Shown piece after piece: positions 8,203 through 16,415 of a DNA stretch of 52,129 bases (its first letter is position 1; each line of letters begins with the position of its first letter). Position numbers and translations under genes: made by a program. Origin of the DNA: a virus. The stretch spans positions 1-52,129 of IMG/VR virus record IMGVR_UViG_3300020469_000065; one strand, written 5' to 3'. A model generated the notes under the pieces. That model did no database searches. It was not told the origin of the DNA and worked only from the letters and a program-made list of their open reading frames with translations.

Positions 8203-8965
8203 ATCAACATTAGAAGAAATTCTTAAAGAAGAAATACAAGCAATTATTAACGAACGGGAGCTTGATGAGCAAGGCTTTGCTAGCAAAGTTGGTGGATTTT
8301 TAAAAGGCTTAAGAAGACCGGGAGATCTGGGTCGCTCAAGAAGAGCCAAAACTAGAGCCATGGATAGACAAGCAGATGCTAGTGATTTTAACAAGTCCAA
8401 GACTAGTTCAAAAAAATCCAAAGGTGTGCCAAGACCCGGTCGCCCTTTAGATAAATACGACAGCAGAAGAAAAGTAAAAAAAGTTTCTCTTCTGGATGAT
8501 ATCATACCAAGAGTAGAAAAAAAACTTGGTTATACTGGACCAACTTTTGAATATGATAAAGAAGAAAGACAAAAAAATGCAGCAGCATTAACAGACTTTG
8601 CTGAAAAATTCGGAGATAGTTTCCCAGATGGAATTAAATTTGGAGACAAAGAGCAACGTGCTGATAAAAATAAAATGATAGCCCACCAGCAAACCGCTAA
8701 AGCATTGGAAATGCAAATTAAAAGATTAGAAAAAGAAGTTAATAAAGCAAAAGAAAAAGCAAAATCAGAACAAGATAACGCTGCAATAAGTAAGAAATTT
8801 GCAATTAAACAACTAAGAACTTTATATAAAAAAGGAGAAGAAGGTTTAAATTCGCAAATTTTATCTATGATTATTGATGAATTACCAGAAGATGGTATTA
8901 TTGTGGAACATCTTTTAACTGAAGTCATATACGAAAACCTAAAAGGTAATAGAGTGGTTCTATGA
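8195..8965 (+). CDS. Basic helical protein with capsid-targeting-like N-terminus
   Basis: The 256-residue protein starts STLEEILKEEIQAIINE, with L-K-E and I-N-E as potential gp21-type sites. A basic, probably disordered segment follows (about 35-95, many R, K and S). A lysine/glutamate-rich coiled coil lies at about 165-205 (MQIKRLEKEVNKAKEKAK). Codons here are more AT-rich than in flanking genes, which may mean recent acquisition. It overlaps the protease gene by 8 bases and the next gene by 4. A prohead core or packaged DNA-binding role is inferred from the N-terminus, charge and position. Confidence 0.7.
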   Translation: MNKSTLEEILKEEIQAIINERELDEQGFASKVGGFLKGLRRPGDLGRSRRAKTRAMDRQADASDFNKSKTSSKKSKGVPRPGRPLDKYDSRRKVKKVSLLDDIIPRVEKKLGYTGPTFEYDKEERQKNAAALTDFAEKFGDSFPDGIKFGDKEQRADKNKMIAHQQTAKALEMQIKRLEKEVNKAKEKAKSEQDNAAISKKFAIKQLRTLYKKGEEGLNSQILSMIIDELPEDGIIVEHLLTEVIYENLKGNRVVL

Positions 8966-9393
8966 ACAAGACACAACTCAAAAAACTAATCAAGCCAGTC
9001 GTAAAGGAATGTATTCAAGAAGTTCTTATAGAAGAGGGTTTGCTTACAGAGGTCGTCTCACAAGTAACTGCTGGCTTATCCAAGCAGCCGATTGTTGAGA
9101 ATAGACCAAAGAAAAGAAACGATAACCTATTTAATGAAGACTTGCAAATGAAGCGTAAGTCCCGTGAGGCGAACAAAAAACTACAAGAGCATCGTAGAAA
9201 GCTACTAGACTCAATTGGCGGTGATGCCTATAACGGAGTGGATCTTTTTGAGGGCACAGAGCCCCTAAGAAACACAGGATCTCCCGGTCAGGCGCACAAA
9301 TCAAGTGTCCTAGGTGATGATCCCAACGATGCAGGCGTAGATATAAGTTCAATCATGGGTAACTCAAGCAAGATTTGGCAAGCGATTAAATAG
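8962..9393 (+). CDS. Hypothetical head-associated protein with targeting-like N-terminus
   Basis: This 143-residue protein begins NKTQLKKLIKPVVKECIQE and continues EVLIEEGLLTEV, giving LIE and LTE as candidate protease sites. The middle is strongly basic (about 55-85). The C-terminal part contains VDLFEGTEP and DDPNDAGVDISSIMG, which I recall as recurring in marine T4-like phage proteins near gene 21. No enzymatic feature is visible. It is coupled to the upstream gene through ATGA. The bS21 gene begins nine bases after its stop. Confidence 0.75.
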   Translation: MNKTQLKKLIKPVVKECIQEVLIEEGLLTEVVSQVTAGLSKQPIVENRPKKRNDNLFNEDLQMKRKSREANKKLQEHRRKLLDSIGGDAYNGVDLFEGTEPLRNTGSPGQAHKSSVLGDDPNDAGVDISSIMGNSSKIWQAIK

Positions 9394-9401
9394 GATTAAT
9401 A

Positions 9402-9650
9402 ATGAGTAGACGTAAGGGCGCGAATGTTGTGGTCACCGCAAGACAGTGTAGAGGTAATCACGAAAAGATGATCCGTAAGTTTATCAAGAAATGTAAGAAA
9501 GAAAAGATCATCGAACAGATAAGAGATAGAAGGTACTACAAGAAGCCTTCTGATGTTAGACGACATAAGAAGCAGGCTGCTATTCGTAGACACCGCAGAG
9601 ATCTAGAAAAACAAAAGAGACTGCAAGCCAAGCGTGAAAGAAGTAGTTGA
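9402..9650 (+). CDS. rpsU: Phage homologue of ribosomal protein bS21
   Basis: The 82-residue protein matches bacterial bS21 over its full length: a short N-terminal strand (NVVVTARQC), the helix MIRKFIKKCKKEKIIEQI (about 23-40), the diagnostic RRYYKKPSDVRRHKKQAAIRR (about 43-63) and a basic tail. bS21 sits on the 30S platform near the anti-Shine-Dalgarno end of 16S rRNA and affects initiation. Phage-encoded bS21 is known from several marine phages and is thought to replace the host protein. It lies just before the first late box, between protease-associated genes and structural genes. No promoter of its own is seen. Confidence 0.88.
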   Translation: MSRRKGANVVVTARQCRGNHEKMIRKFIKKCKKEKIIEQIRDRRYYKKPSDVRRHKKQAAIRRHRRDLEKQKRLQAKRERSS

Positions 9651-9651
9651 T

Positions 9652-9659
9652 ACTATTTA
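9652..9659 (+). promoter_or_regulatory. Putative late promoter box ACTATTTA
   Basis: ACTATTTA lies just after the bS21 stop and 30 bases before the ATG at 9690, with no -35 hexamer. It is one of ten near-identical boxes placed between genes ahead of structural units. T4-like late promoters also consist of one AT-rich -10 element. Confidence 0.65.
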
Positions 9660-9689
9660 TTTACGACTATGTAAATACGGAGGATTCTT

Positions 9690-10148
9690 ATGTCTATTTA
9701 TAAAGCTACAAGCTGGGGTCGCACTAGAAGACCAAAACAAATGGTGGAGGACGTACCATCTTCAAGACAAGCAGCTACGTCTGTTACGCCAGTTGCTGCC
9801 GCAGCCCTTAGCAACACTCTCGCTGGCACCAACGCTGGCGAAAATGGATATATAACTGAAAATCAAAGATTTCTTCATTTACAGATTGAAAATGATGATA
9901 CAGACGATACCGTAACTGTTTATGGATACAACTACGCTTTTGGATCTTGGGCGGTTCTTTATATCCCTGTGGGTGTAAAAAGCGGTAGCGACACAACCGC
10001 CGAGCTAGCTTATGTAGAAGCCAAATTTACAACGATAAACGGAAAAAAAATGGTTACTATACCATTGCGTGGTGTAGATAGAGTAGCCTTTGTTCATGAT
10101 GGTGGTTTGGGTGATATGGTTCTGCGTGCCGCAATGAGCACTTTCTAA
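9690..10148 (+). CDS. Small virion protein, possible capsid decoration
   Basis: The 152-residue protein has a short basic N-terminus (YKATSWGRTRRPKQMV), a linker rich in A, S and T, and a compact beta-rich domain (about 60-152) with alternating strands such as TVTVYGYNYAFGSWAVLYIP. GGAGG lies 8 bases before the ATG and a late box just upstream. The size, single beta domain and position in the head cluster suggest a decoration or head-completion protein. No specific family is recognised. Confidence 0.7.
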   Translation: MSIYKATSWGRTRRPKQMVEDVPSSRQAATSVTPVAAAALSNTLAGTNAGENGYITENQRFLHLQIENDDTDDTVTVYGYNYAFGSWAVLYIPVGVKSGSDTTAELAYVEAKFTTINGKKMVTIPLRGVDRVAFVHDGGLGDMVLRAAMSTF

Positions 10149-10160
10149 AGGAGTTTTGTA

Positions 10161-10811
10161 ATGGCTCAATTTAGATGGGCATATGTTAATTGTACAGAAG
10201 AGCCGGCAGTTACTATTGCTGGACCAACTGGCTCACTTCAATTTTTATCTACCTCAAGTGGTTTGAGTGGTTCTCAGAATCTAATTTACAACACATCCAG
10301 TAACACCCTTTTTATTACAGGTACGTTATTGGTTTCTGGTACTATCAGTGCTAGCTCTTTTGTGGTAAATCAGACCGACACTATCTCTGGTTCTACAATT
10401 TTCGGTAACAGCAGTGATGATGTTCACCAGATAACAGGCAGCTTATTTGTAGGTAAGGCATCCGAAGCTTCAACATTTCAAGTTGTCCCAACTTTGAGCC
10501 AATCAATTACTTTCGGTATGAGGTATGCTTACAGAACCGTTGCTGCGTCCGGCTTGACATCATCAACTGGTGATTATATTATCGGCTTTGGTGGAAGCGG
10601 TAATTTAGAGTTTAGACTGCACTCTGCTTCGGTTCATAACTCGGGCGCAATTTTGGTTCTTAAAGATGAAAACTCCTCTAGGGGTGCGTCGGCTGTTACA
10701 ATTTCAGCATCTGCTCCAAATACTATCGATAACAACGGCGCTTACGTTCTTACTGGCTCTAATCCAGCTATTTCACTTTATTCTAATGGTGCCAACTGGT
10801 TCGTGTTCTAA
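10161..10811 (+). CDS. Fibre-like structural protein, paralogue 1
   Basis: The 216-residue protein is rich in S, T, G and N, with the repeated strand pattern of phage fibre shafts (GTLLVSGTISASSFVV). It contains GPTGSLQFLSTSSGLSGS, also found as GPINSLQF in the next protein. The last 50 residues (VTISASAPNTIDNNGAYVL to LYSNGANWFVF) are a domain shared with the proteins at 10827, 11909 and 14212. A strong AAGGAG site precedes the start. Its position inside the head cluster makes a head fibre or decoration possible, but a tail fibre is not excluded. Confidence 0.75.
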   Translation: MAQFRWAYVNCTEEPAVTIAGPTGSLQFLSTSSGLSGSQNLIYNTSSNTLFITGTLLVSGTISASSFVVNQTDTISGSTIFGNSSDDVHQITGSLFVGKASEASTFQVVPTLSQSITFGMRYAYRTVAASGLTSSTGDYIIGFGGSGNLEFRLHSASVHNSGAILVLKDENSSRGASAVTISASAPNTIDNNGAYVLTGSNPAISLYSNGANWFVF

Positions 10812-10826
10812 CAAGGGGGTTATCTA

Positions 10827-11822
10827 ATGGCTTATAACCTTCTCTCTGGAACAGTTGTCGCAAACGAATCAGTCGTTTTCGAGCCGTCTACAAATGGCAG
10901 CGAGTTCACAAACGTAATTGTTGGTGAATTTAGAGGCGACGGGCAACAATTGCAAAATGTTGCCAGAGTAGTTGCTAATGGAACAACTGATTATCTTGTC
11001 TCTATTGGTTCAAACGCAGACAGTTTAGTTGGAGAACCAAACCTTAGATTTAATGGCTCTCGTTTGCTTGTTTTGGGAGCAGTTACTGCCTCCACAATGA
11101 ACCTATCTTCTATTAGTGCAGGTCAAGCACTGACCTCATCTTTTTTAGCACTTGATGATAATAACAATGTAGTCCTTACTTCTTCTGCTGGTGGTCCTGA
11201 CTTTGCAGTTGCCCAAGGTCCAATTAACTCTCTACAATTTCATTCAAGCCCAGGTGACATAAGTGGCTCCGATAATTTTACTCTTGTCGGCAGCACATTG
11301 TTTGTGACTGGAAACATAGTAGTTTCTGGAAATGTAGAGGCACACGGTTTTGACATTGTTCAAACAACCCTGGTAGAGATAAATCAATCTGGCTCAAGTG
11401 CCTTGGGCAATTCAAATGATGATACTCACCATTTCACAGGTTCTGTTTCTGTGTTCTCTTCTAGCACAGATCTATTTGCGATTGATGTAGAAAATAAAAA
11501 TACAAAAATAAAAACTGGTTTAGTATTCAATAGGACTTCGATTACTTCAAACTATTCTGTTCTGACATCAGATTATTATGTTGGTATTGACACAGCAACT
11601 CCTAGTTCTGTAATTACCGCAAGTTTGCCAGCAGCCGAATCTTTGCAATCAGGGCAAACTTTTGTTTTTAAAGATGAGGGTGGAAGTGCCCATCAATACA
11701 GCATTGTCATAGAACCATCTGGCTCTCAAAAAATTGACAATCAAAATAAAGTAATTTTAGAATCACCTCATGCATCTTTGACCATTTATACGGACGGCGC
11801 GTCAAAGTTCTTTATTACTTGA
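10827..11822 (+). CDS. Fibre-like structural protein, paralogue 2
   Basis: The 331-residue protein begins MAYNLLSGTVVANESVVFEP, similar to the starts at 11909 and 14212 (MAYKFQLGSAI, MAYNVLKGNV). The middle repeats the motif of the previous protein: GPINSLQFHSSPGDISGSDN, then TLFVTGNIVVSGNVEAHGF. The C-terminal domain (EPSGSQKIDNQNKVILES to YTDGASKFFIT) is shared with its three paralogues. All features fit an elongated beta-rich virion fibre. AAGGGGG precedes the ATG at a suitable distance. It is probably transcribed with the two upstream genes from the box at 9652. Confidence 0.75.
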   Translation: MAYNLLSGTVVANESVVFEPSTNGSEFTNVIVGEFRGDGQQLQNVARVVANGTTDYLVSIGSNADSLVGEPNLRFNGSRLLVLGAVTASTMNLSSISAGQALTSSFLALDDNNNVVLTSSAGGPDFAVAQGPINSLQFHSSPGDISGSDNFTLVGSTLFVTGNIVVSGNVEAHGFDIVQTTLVEINQSGSSALGNSNDDTHHFTGSVSVFSSSTDLFAIDVENKNTKIKTGLVFNRTSITSNYSVLTSDYYVGIDTATPSSVITASLPAAESLQSGQTFVFKDEGGSAHQYSIVIEPSGSQKIDNQNKVILESPHASLTIYTDGASKFFIT

Positions 11823-11832
11823 TATAAAATAC

Positions 11833-11908
11833 ACTATTTAAAAGCATAATGACGCTGTTGTTTTACATCAGTGCATTATCCATTTTTATCTTTAGGAGGA
11901 TTTTATAA
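11833..11908 (+). promoter_or_regulatory. Putative late promoter and hairpin leader
   Basis: ACTATTTA is at 11833-11840. The following leader contains an inverted repeat, ATAATG (11846-11851) with CATTAT (11874-11879) and an inner CTG/CAG pairing, then AGGAGG about 10 bases before the ATG at 11909. The hairpin would lie at the 5' end of the late mRNA and could stabilise it. The promoter call rests on recurrence of the box. Confidence 0.6.
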
Positions 11909-14101
11909 ATGGCTTACAAATTTCAATTAGGTTCTGCTATTCTTAGTGGTTCCACAAAGTTCGAGGAAGAGGTTGACGCCGCTGGCGGTATTAAGGTCTC
12001 TGGTGTTAGTGACACCGCACTCGACGTTTCTGCTGATAGCTTCTTGTTCCGTGATGCTGACGGAACCATGAAGCGCGATACCATGGCTGATTACGCTACT
12101 GCAATCGCTGGTGACGGTCTTGCCGCTTCATCCGGTGTTCTTGCTGTCGGTGTTGATGATTCTACTGTTGAGCTTAACTCTGACGCTCTTCGCATCAAAG
12201 ACTCCGGTGTTACCGCTGCAAAGCTTAACACTGATGTCATCTCTGCGCAGGTTGAGTTGGCTCATGCTGACATTGCTGACGCTGATGAACTTATGATTTC
12301 TGATGGTGGAGTTCTTAAGAAGACTGGCGTTGATAGTCTCCGTGATCACTTCTTTGGTGTCGTGTCTGGCGATGCCACTGTTGCTGATGGCGGTGCCCTT
12401 ACCATTGCTGCTAACGCTGTTGAGGACTCCATGGTCAACGACAACGTTGCGACCGGTCTTGCTGGTGTTGGTCTCTCTGCCGCTTCTGGCGTCATGGCAC
12501 TAGATTTGAACGAACTTACCGCTGAAACACTTGCTTCTGGCGATTTTCTCGCTTTCGTTGACAGCACTGACAACGGTACCCACAAGGAAAGCGTTGATGA
12601 CCTTGCTACCCTTTTTGCTGGTAATGGTCTCGCTGCTGCTTCTGCCGTACTATCAGTTGATCTTAACGAGCTTGGCGCTGCTACCGTTAACGTTGGTGCT
12701 GACAGCATTGCTATTATTGACGCTGACGATTCAAACGGCTCTAAAAAGGAAAGCATTGCCGATCTTATGACCGCTGTTGCTGGTTCTGGTCTTAAGTCTG
12801 AAAATGGTGTTCTTGAGGTTCGAGTCTCTGGTTCAATTGTTCGCGACTCTGACAAGCTTGGTATCAGTGGCTCAATCGCTGGCGCCGGTCTTTCATTCAC
12901 AGGTGGTGATAACAGTATATCCAGCTTGGCTGTCGGTGAGATCACCAACGGTGGTATTACTGCTCTTCCTGATGGCGTAAAGCTAGACCTCGCTGGTCTC
13001 GCTGCTGCCTCTGTTGATGTCGCAAACGATAGTATCGCAATTCTTGATGCTGGTGATAGCTCCAGTAAGAAAGAAAGTGTTGCTGACCTTATGACTGCTG
13101 TTGCTGGTAACGGTCTCGCTGCTGCCTCTGGTGTCCTTTCACTTGATGCTTCCGAGGTCGCTTCTGCCGCTATAGCTTCCGGCGACCACTTTGTTTTCCA
13201 CGATGTCACTGACGATAGCACCAAAAAGGAAACTGTCGATGATCTTGCTAGCTTTATGGCTGGTGTTGGTCTCTCTGCCGCTTCTGGTGTTCTTACACTT
13301 GACATTGATGAATTTGGTGCTCTTGGTGGTGCTAGCGTTGATCAAGCTGATAACTTCTTGGTCTCTGATGGTGGCACTGAAAAGAAGGTTACTTTTTCTA
13401 ACCTTGAAGATACTATTTTTGGAAACGTTAGTGGTGATGCTACTATAGCTGCTGGTGGTGCTCTTACTATTGCTGCTGGTGCAGTTGAGCACGGTATGCT
13501 TGCTGAAGACATCATTTCTGGTCAGGCTGAATTGCTTCATGCAGAAATCAACGATGATGATGAAATGATGATTGATGATGCTGGCGAAGTTAAGAAGGTT
13601 GGCGTTGATAGTCTTCGCGACCACTTCTTCGGTGCTGTCTCTGGTGACGCTACTGTGGCTGACGGTGGTGCACTTACCATTGCTGCTGATGCTGTTGAAA
13701 GTGGAATGCTTAACGACAATGTCATCTCCGGTCAGACCGACATCGGCGCCGCAATTGCTGACACTGACGAGCTTCTTATCAGTGATGCTGGTAGCCTTAG
13801 AAGAACTGACGTTTCTAGACTTCGCGCTATGCCCGTTGCTGAGCGTGGCGATGGAGACACACTAGCTTCTGGTATGAACTTCTTTGGTGACCTCAGTTCC
13901 AACGCTACTGTCAGCCTCCCTGCTTCACCTGAAGTTGGCGATAAGGTTGTAGCGAAGGCTAAAGGTCTTACTGGTGCCAAGATCATTATCAACAGACAAG
14001 GCTCACACACTATTGATGGTGCAACCTCAGTAGAAATCGAGTCACCTTTTGGTGCTGTTACTTGTGTCTACGTTAACGCTAACGATTGGAGACTTATCTG
14101 A
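11909..14101 (+). CDS. Large repeat-containing fibre-like structural protein
   Basis: The 730-residue protein is built mainly from repeats of about 50 residues. One type is of the form DSxAIxDAxDxSxKKESVxDL followed by AGxGLAAASGVLSLDxxE, seen at least five times. The other type is VSGDATVADGGALTIAA, seen three times. Single GVDSLRDHFFG segments link them. The last 50 residues (IIINRQGSHTIDGATSVEI to YVNANDWRLI) match the C-terminal domain of the proteins at 10161, 10827 and 14212. It starts after a strong AGGAGG and ends before an intrinsic terminator, so it forms its own unit. High expression in the virion is likely. Confidence 0.8.
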   Translation: MAYKFQLGSAILSGSTKFEEEVDAAGGIKVSGVSDTALDVSADSFLFRDADGTMKRDTMADYATAIAGDGLAASSGVLAVGVDDSTVELNSDALRIKDSGVTAAKLNTDVISAQVELAHADIADADELMISDGGVLKKTGVDSLRDHFFGVVSGDATVADGGALTIAANAVEDSMVNDNVATGLAGVGLSAASGVMALDLNELTAETLASGDFLAFVDSTDNGTHKESVDDLATLFAGNGLAAASAVLSVDLNELGAATVNVGADSIAIIDADDSNGSKKESIADLMTAVAGSGLKSENGVLEVRVSGSIVRDSDKLGISGSIAGAGLSFTGGDNSISSLAVGEITNGGITALPDGVKLDLAGLAAASVDVANDSIAILDAGDSSSKKESVADLMTAVAGNGLAAASGVLSLDASEVASAAIASGDHFVFHDVTDDSTKKETVDDLASFMAGVGLSAASGVLTLDIDEFGALGGASVDQADNFLVSDGGTEKKVTFSNLEDTIFGNVSGDATIAAGGALTIAAGAVEHGMLAEDIISGQAELLHAEINDDDEMMIDDAGEVKKVGVDSLRDHFFGAVSGDATVADGGALTIAADAVESGMLNDNVISGQTDIGAAIADTDELLISDAGSLRRTDVSRLRAMPVAERGDGDTLASGMNFFGDLSSNATVSLPASPEVGDKVVAKAKGLTGAKIIINRQGSHTIDGATSVEIESPFGAVTCVYVNANDWRLI
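12340..13760 (+). repeat. Imperfect DNA repeats coding for protein modules
   Basis: Segments such as those starting near 12340 and 13590 (GGCGTTGATAGTCT-CG followed by GATCACTTCTT or GACCACTTCTT) and near 12600, 12760, 13080 and 13230 are similar in DNA as well as in protein. Similarity at silent sites suggests recent duplication or gene conversion between modules rather than only protein-level selection. Confidence 0.6.
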
Positions 14102-14133
14102 TTTAACCTTCTGGTTTTAATCAGATTTATCCT

Positions 14134-14166
14134 GGGTGCCCTCCTTCGTGGGGGCATCCTTTTTTC
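14134..14166 (+). terminator. Intrinsic terminator
   Basis: A GC-rich stem, GGGTGCCC (14134-14141) pairing with GGGGCATCC (14151-14159), is followed by TTTTTTC. It separates the large repeat protein from the next late promoter. Confidence 0.85.
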
Positions 14167-14171
14167 TTGCG

Positions 14172-14179
14172 ACTATTTA
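14172..14179 (+). promoter_or_regulatory. Putative late promoter box ACTATTTA
   Basis: ACTATTTA lies directly after the terminator U-tract and 32 bases before the ATG at 14212. The terminator-then-box arrangement also occurs at 19478-19522, 20466-20517 and 28290-28333. Confidence 0.7.
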
Positions 14180-14211
14180 TTGAGAACATCAAATAAAAAA
14201 GGATTTTTTAT

Positions 14212-15399
14212 ATGGCTTATAATGTCCTAAAAGGCAACGTACAATTTATTAACTCTGATAGTGGTTCTATCGAGAGTATGGTTGATGACCACAGTAATCA
14301 GACAATTGCAGGAGTAAAAACATTTTCATCTCCAATTACTGCTAGTGCTTTTTTTAATTCTAGCGGCGGTGGGTCTCCAATTGTATCTTCTCCAATCAAC
14401 TCACTCTTTGGTTCTGGTGAAGATAGGGTTGCAATATTTAGTGGTTCAAACGACCTTACAGCAAGCACAGGACTGACTTATGATAGCATAGTTTTGGCAG
14501 TTACAGGAAATGTCTCTGCTTCACTAAACATATCAGGATCAGGTTTTTATGGCTCTGGCGTTGGGTTGACGAACTTGCCAGCCACAAGCTTAAACGGTCA
14601 GGTCGCTGCTGCAAATATAAACCTTGGAAACGGGTTAACAAACGTAGGTGGCGCAGTTACTGTTTCTGGTTCTGACACAAGCATTACAATTGCAGCGAAT
14701 GGAATCTCCATAAATGGTGCCGGTAACACCAGTGGTTTGAGAGTTGGTGGTAGTGGTTTAAGAGTAGATCCGAACCGAGGTACTAATAAAGCTTCACTAT
14801 CATCAACCGACGAAATTTTGATTTCTGATAGTGATGATTCTAATAATCTTAAAAAATCAAGTTTTAGCAGCCTACAGACATATATGCAAGAAAATTTAAA
14901 TTTTGGTGGAGCAGCGGGCTCAAACACTCAAATTCAATTTAATAGTTCTGGAGACTTTGCTGGCGACAACACATTTACATTTAATAACACAAGTAAAGTT
15001 GTTGCTGTAACTGGACTTAGTGCGTCATCGAATGTTTCAGCCTCTGCTTTTTATGGTAATGGAGCCAATTTAACTGGCTTAGCTACTAATGTTTATAATA
15101 GTTTTACAGCCAATTACACTGTGGCTACAACTCATGATTTAATGGGTATTGTCACAACTGGCTCAGCGATAACAGCCTCTTTAGCAGCAGCTAGTAGTTA
15201 TGGTTCTGGTCAAAGATTTACTTTTAAAGATGTGAGCGGAAGCTGTTCTGGGTCAAATCACATCGTAATTAGCGCCAGTTCACACCACACAGGTGATAGG
15301 ATTGATGGGCAAGGCATTGTAAAAATACAAGCTGGTTATGGTGCTATAACAATCGCATCTGATGGTGTAAATAGTTTTTATATAGTGAGTACAAGTTAA
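14212..15399 (+). CDS. Fibre-like structural protein, paralogue 4
   Basis: The 395-residue protein begins MAYNVLKGNVQFINSDSGSIE and carries fibre-type segments (LAVTGNVSASLNISGSGFYG, VVAVTGLSASSNVSASAFYG, ANLTGLA). A DEILISDSDDSNNLKKSSF segment matches a module of the 730-residue protein upstream. The C-terminal domain (IVISASSHHTGDRIDGQG to IASDGVNSFYIVSTS) is the one shared by the group. The protein therefore mixes modules from its neighbours. The stop overlaps the next start. Confidence 0.78.
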   Translation: MAYNVLKGNVQFINSDSGSIESMVDDHSNQTIAGVKTFSSPITASAFFNSSGGGSPIVSSPINSLFGSGEDRVAIFSGSNDLTASTGLTYDSIVLAVTGNVSASLNISGSGFYGSGVGLTNLPATSLNGQVAAANINLGNGLTNVGGAVTVSGSDTSITIAANGISINGAGNTSGLRVGGSGLRVDPNRGTNKASLSSTDEILISDSDDSNNLKKSSFSSLQTYMQENLNFGGAAGSNTQIQFNSSGDFAGDNTFTFNNTSKVVAVTGLSASSNVSASAFYGNGANLTGLATNVYNSFTANYTVATTHDLMGIVTTGSAITASLAAASSYGSGQRFTFKDVSGSCSGSNHIVISASSHHTGDRIDGQGIVKIQAGYGAITIASDGVNSFYIVSTS

Positions 15400-16142
15400 T
15401 GCCTGATTTAATTGATGATAATGGAACATGGGTGTTGCAGCCCGATAAAGATTTGGCTGATTTAGAGATGAACATAATTGATGTGACTGATGGTAGTTGG
15501 TCCCACATTGATGTAAACAGTCAGCTTAAATCTTTTTCTTTTTCTGGAGAAGTAAATACAGTGAGCCTAAATGCTATATCTTCTGGAACTTCAACACAGT
15601 TTAGTAACAATGCTTATCAGGGCGCAAGATGGTACAAATTGTTAAAAGACTCAAAAGGCGTTCAAGTAAACACAGACGAACGATTTATTTTTGTTGCCAC
15701 AATACAAGCCCAATCATCTTCAAATCCGGCAGCCTTTGGTTTTGGATTCGGAACCTCGGTTGCTCCTTTGGCTACTGGCTCCGGTGGAACAGCAAGACAA
15801 AACTTTCAACATTTTGCTCTAGTTAACGAATTGGCTTCCGGCGCAGGGTTTAAACACGAATATGATAGATTGTTAAAATTGGGCGGCGGTGGCGCAGTTT
15901 CTAACCACTTGACTTCCAGTATATGCCAATTAATTCATAATTTCGGCGGCGACAGATCTGGTGGTAGTGTAGTAACGAATAATATAAACAATTGCACAAC
16001 CGCAGCAGGAACTAACACCTCTGGAACAGATCCGCTCTATCTTCAAGTCGGAATTGGCTCAAGATACAATACTGTTTCTGCACTAGAAGATGCAGAGCAC
16101 AAAGCAATAATGAAATACGTGGTTATAAGGTTGGATAACTAA
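15399..16142 (+). CDS. Hypothetical structural protein after fibre genes
   Basis: The 247-residue protein has a beta-rich N-terminal part (about 10-110) including VTDGSWSHIDVNSQLKSFSF, a G/S/A-rich centre and a C-terminal part ending ALEDAEHKAIMKYVVIRLDN. It does not share the C-terminal domain of the four preceding fibre-like proteins. Translation is coupled to the upstream gene (TAATG), so it is probably made in proportion to it. A fibre tip or accessory protein is possible, but no family is recognised. Confidence 0.7.
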   Translation: MPDLIDDNGTWVLQPDKDLADLEMNIIDVTDGSWSHIDVNSQLKSFSFSGEVNTVSLNAISSGTSTQFSNNAYQGARWYKLLKDSKGVQVNTDERFIFVATIQAQSSSNPAAFGFGFGTSVAPLATGSGGTARQNFQHFALVNELASGAGFKHEYDRLLKLGGGGAVSNHLTSSICQLIHNFGGDRSGGSVVTNNINNCTTAAGTNTSGTDPLYLQVGIGSRYNTVSALEDAEHKAIMKYVVIRLDN

Positions 16143-16348
16143 TGAAAAAAATAGATCAAATTGAAAATATGACAAAATTATATGAGGGAACAGAGATAAC
16201 AGGAACTAACATGCATCTTTGTATTTCCACTGAAGAGGTTAACGCTCTATTATCTGAGTATGATCCAGATGATTTCAACTCTCCAGACATAGTAACTTGT
16301 CGAGCCATAGCAAGACTGGTGCTAGATGCACTAAAGTCAGTGCAATAA
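16142..16348 (+). CDS. Small acidic hypothetical protein
   Basis: The 68-residue acidic protein contains STEEVNALLSEYDPDDFNSP followed by a helix (ARLVLDALKSV). It is coupled to the upstream gene by a TAATG overlap and is the last gene before the late box ahead of the scaffold gene. Its function is unknown. Confidence 0.6.
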   Translation: MKKIDQIENMTKLYEGTEITGTNMHLCISTEEVNALLSEYDPDDFNSPDIVTCRAIARLVLDALKSVQ

Positions 16349-16373
16349 ACATTTGCTTTTAGTTTAATTACAC

Positions 16374-16381
16374 ACTATTTA
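16374..16381 (+). promoter_or_regulatory. Putative late promoter box ACTATTTA
   Basis: ACTATTTA sits 34 bases before the scaffold ATG at 16416, with TAGGAG between them as ribosome binding site. No clear terminator precedes it. Confidence 0.65.
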
Positions 16382-16415
16382 AAATGAAAAACTAGTTTTA
16401 TAGGAGTTTTTGTTT

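Noticed and set aside
12346-13305. 319-codon open frame on the minus strand inside the repeat protein gene
   Set aside because: It is a shadow of the repeat-rich plus-strand gene. Its serine/alanine-rich product follows from the repeats, it has no ribosome site, and no gene in the window is on the minus strand.
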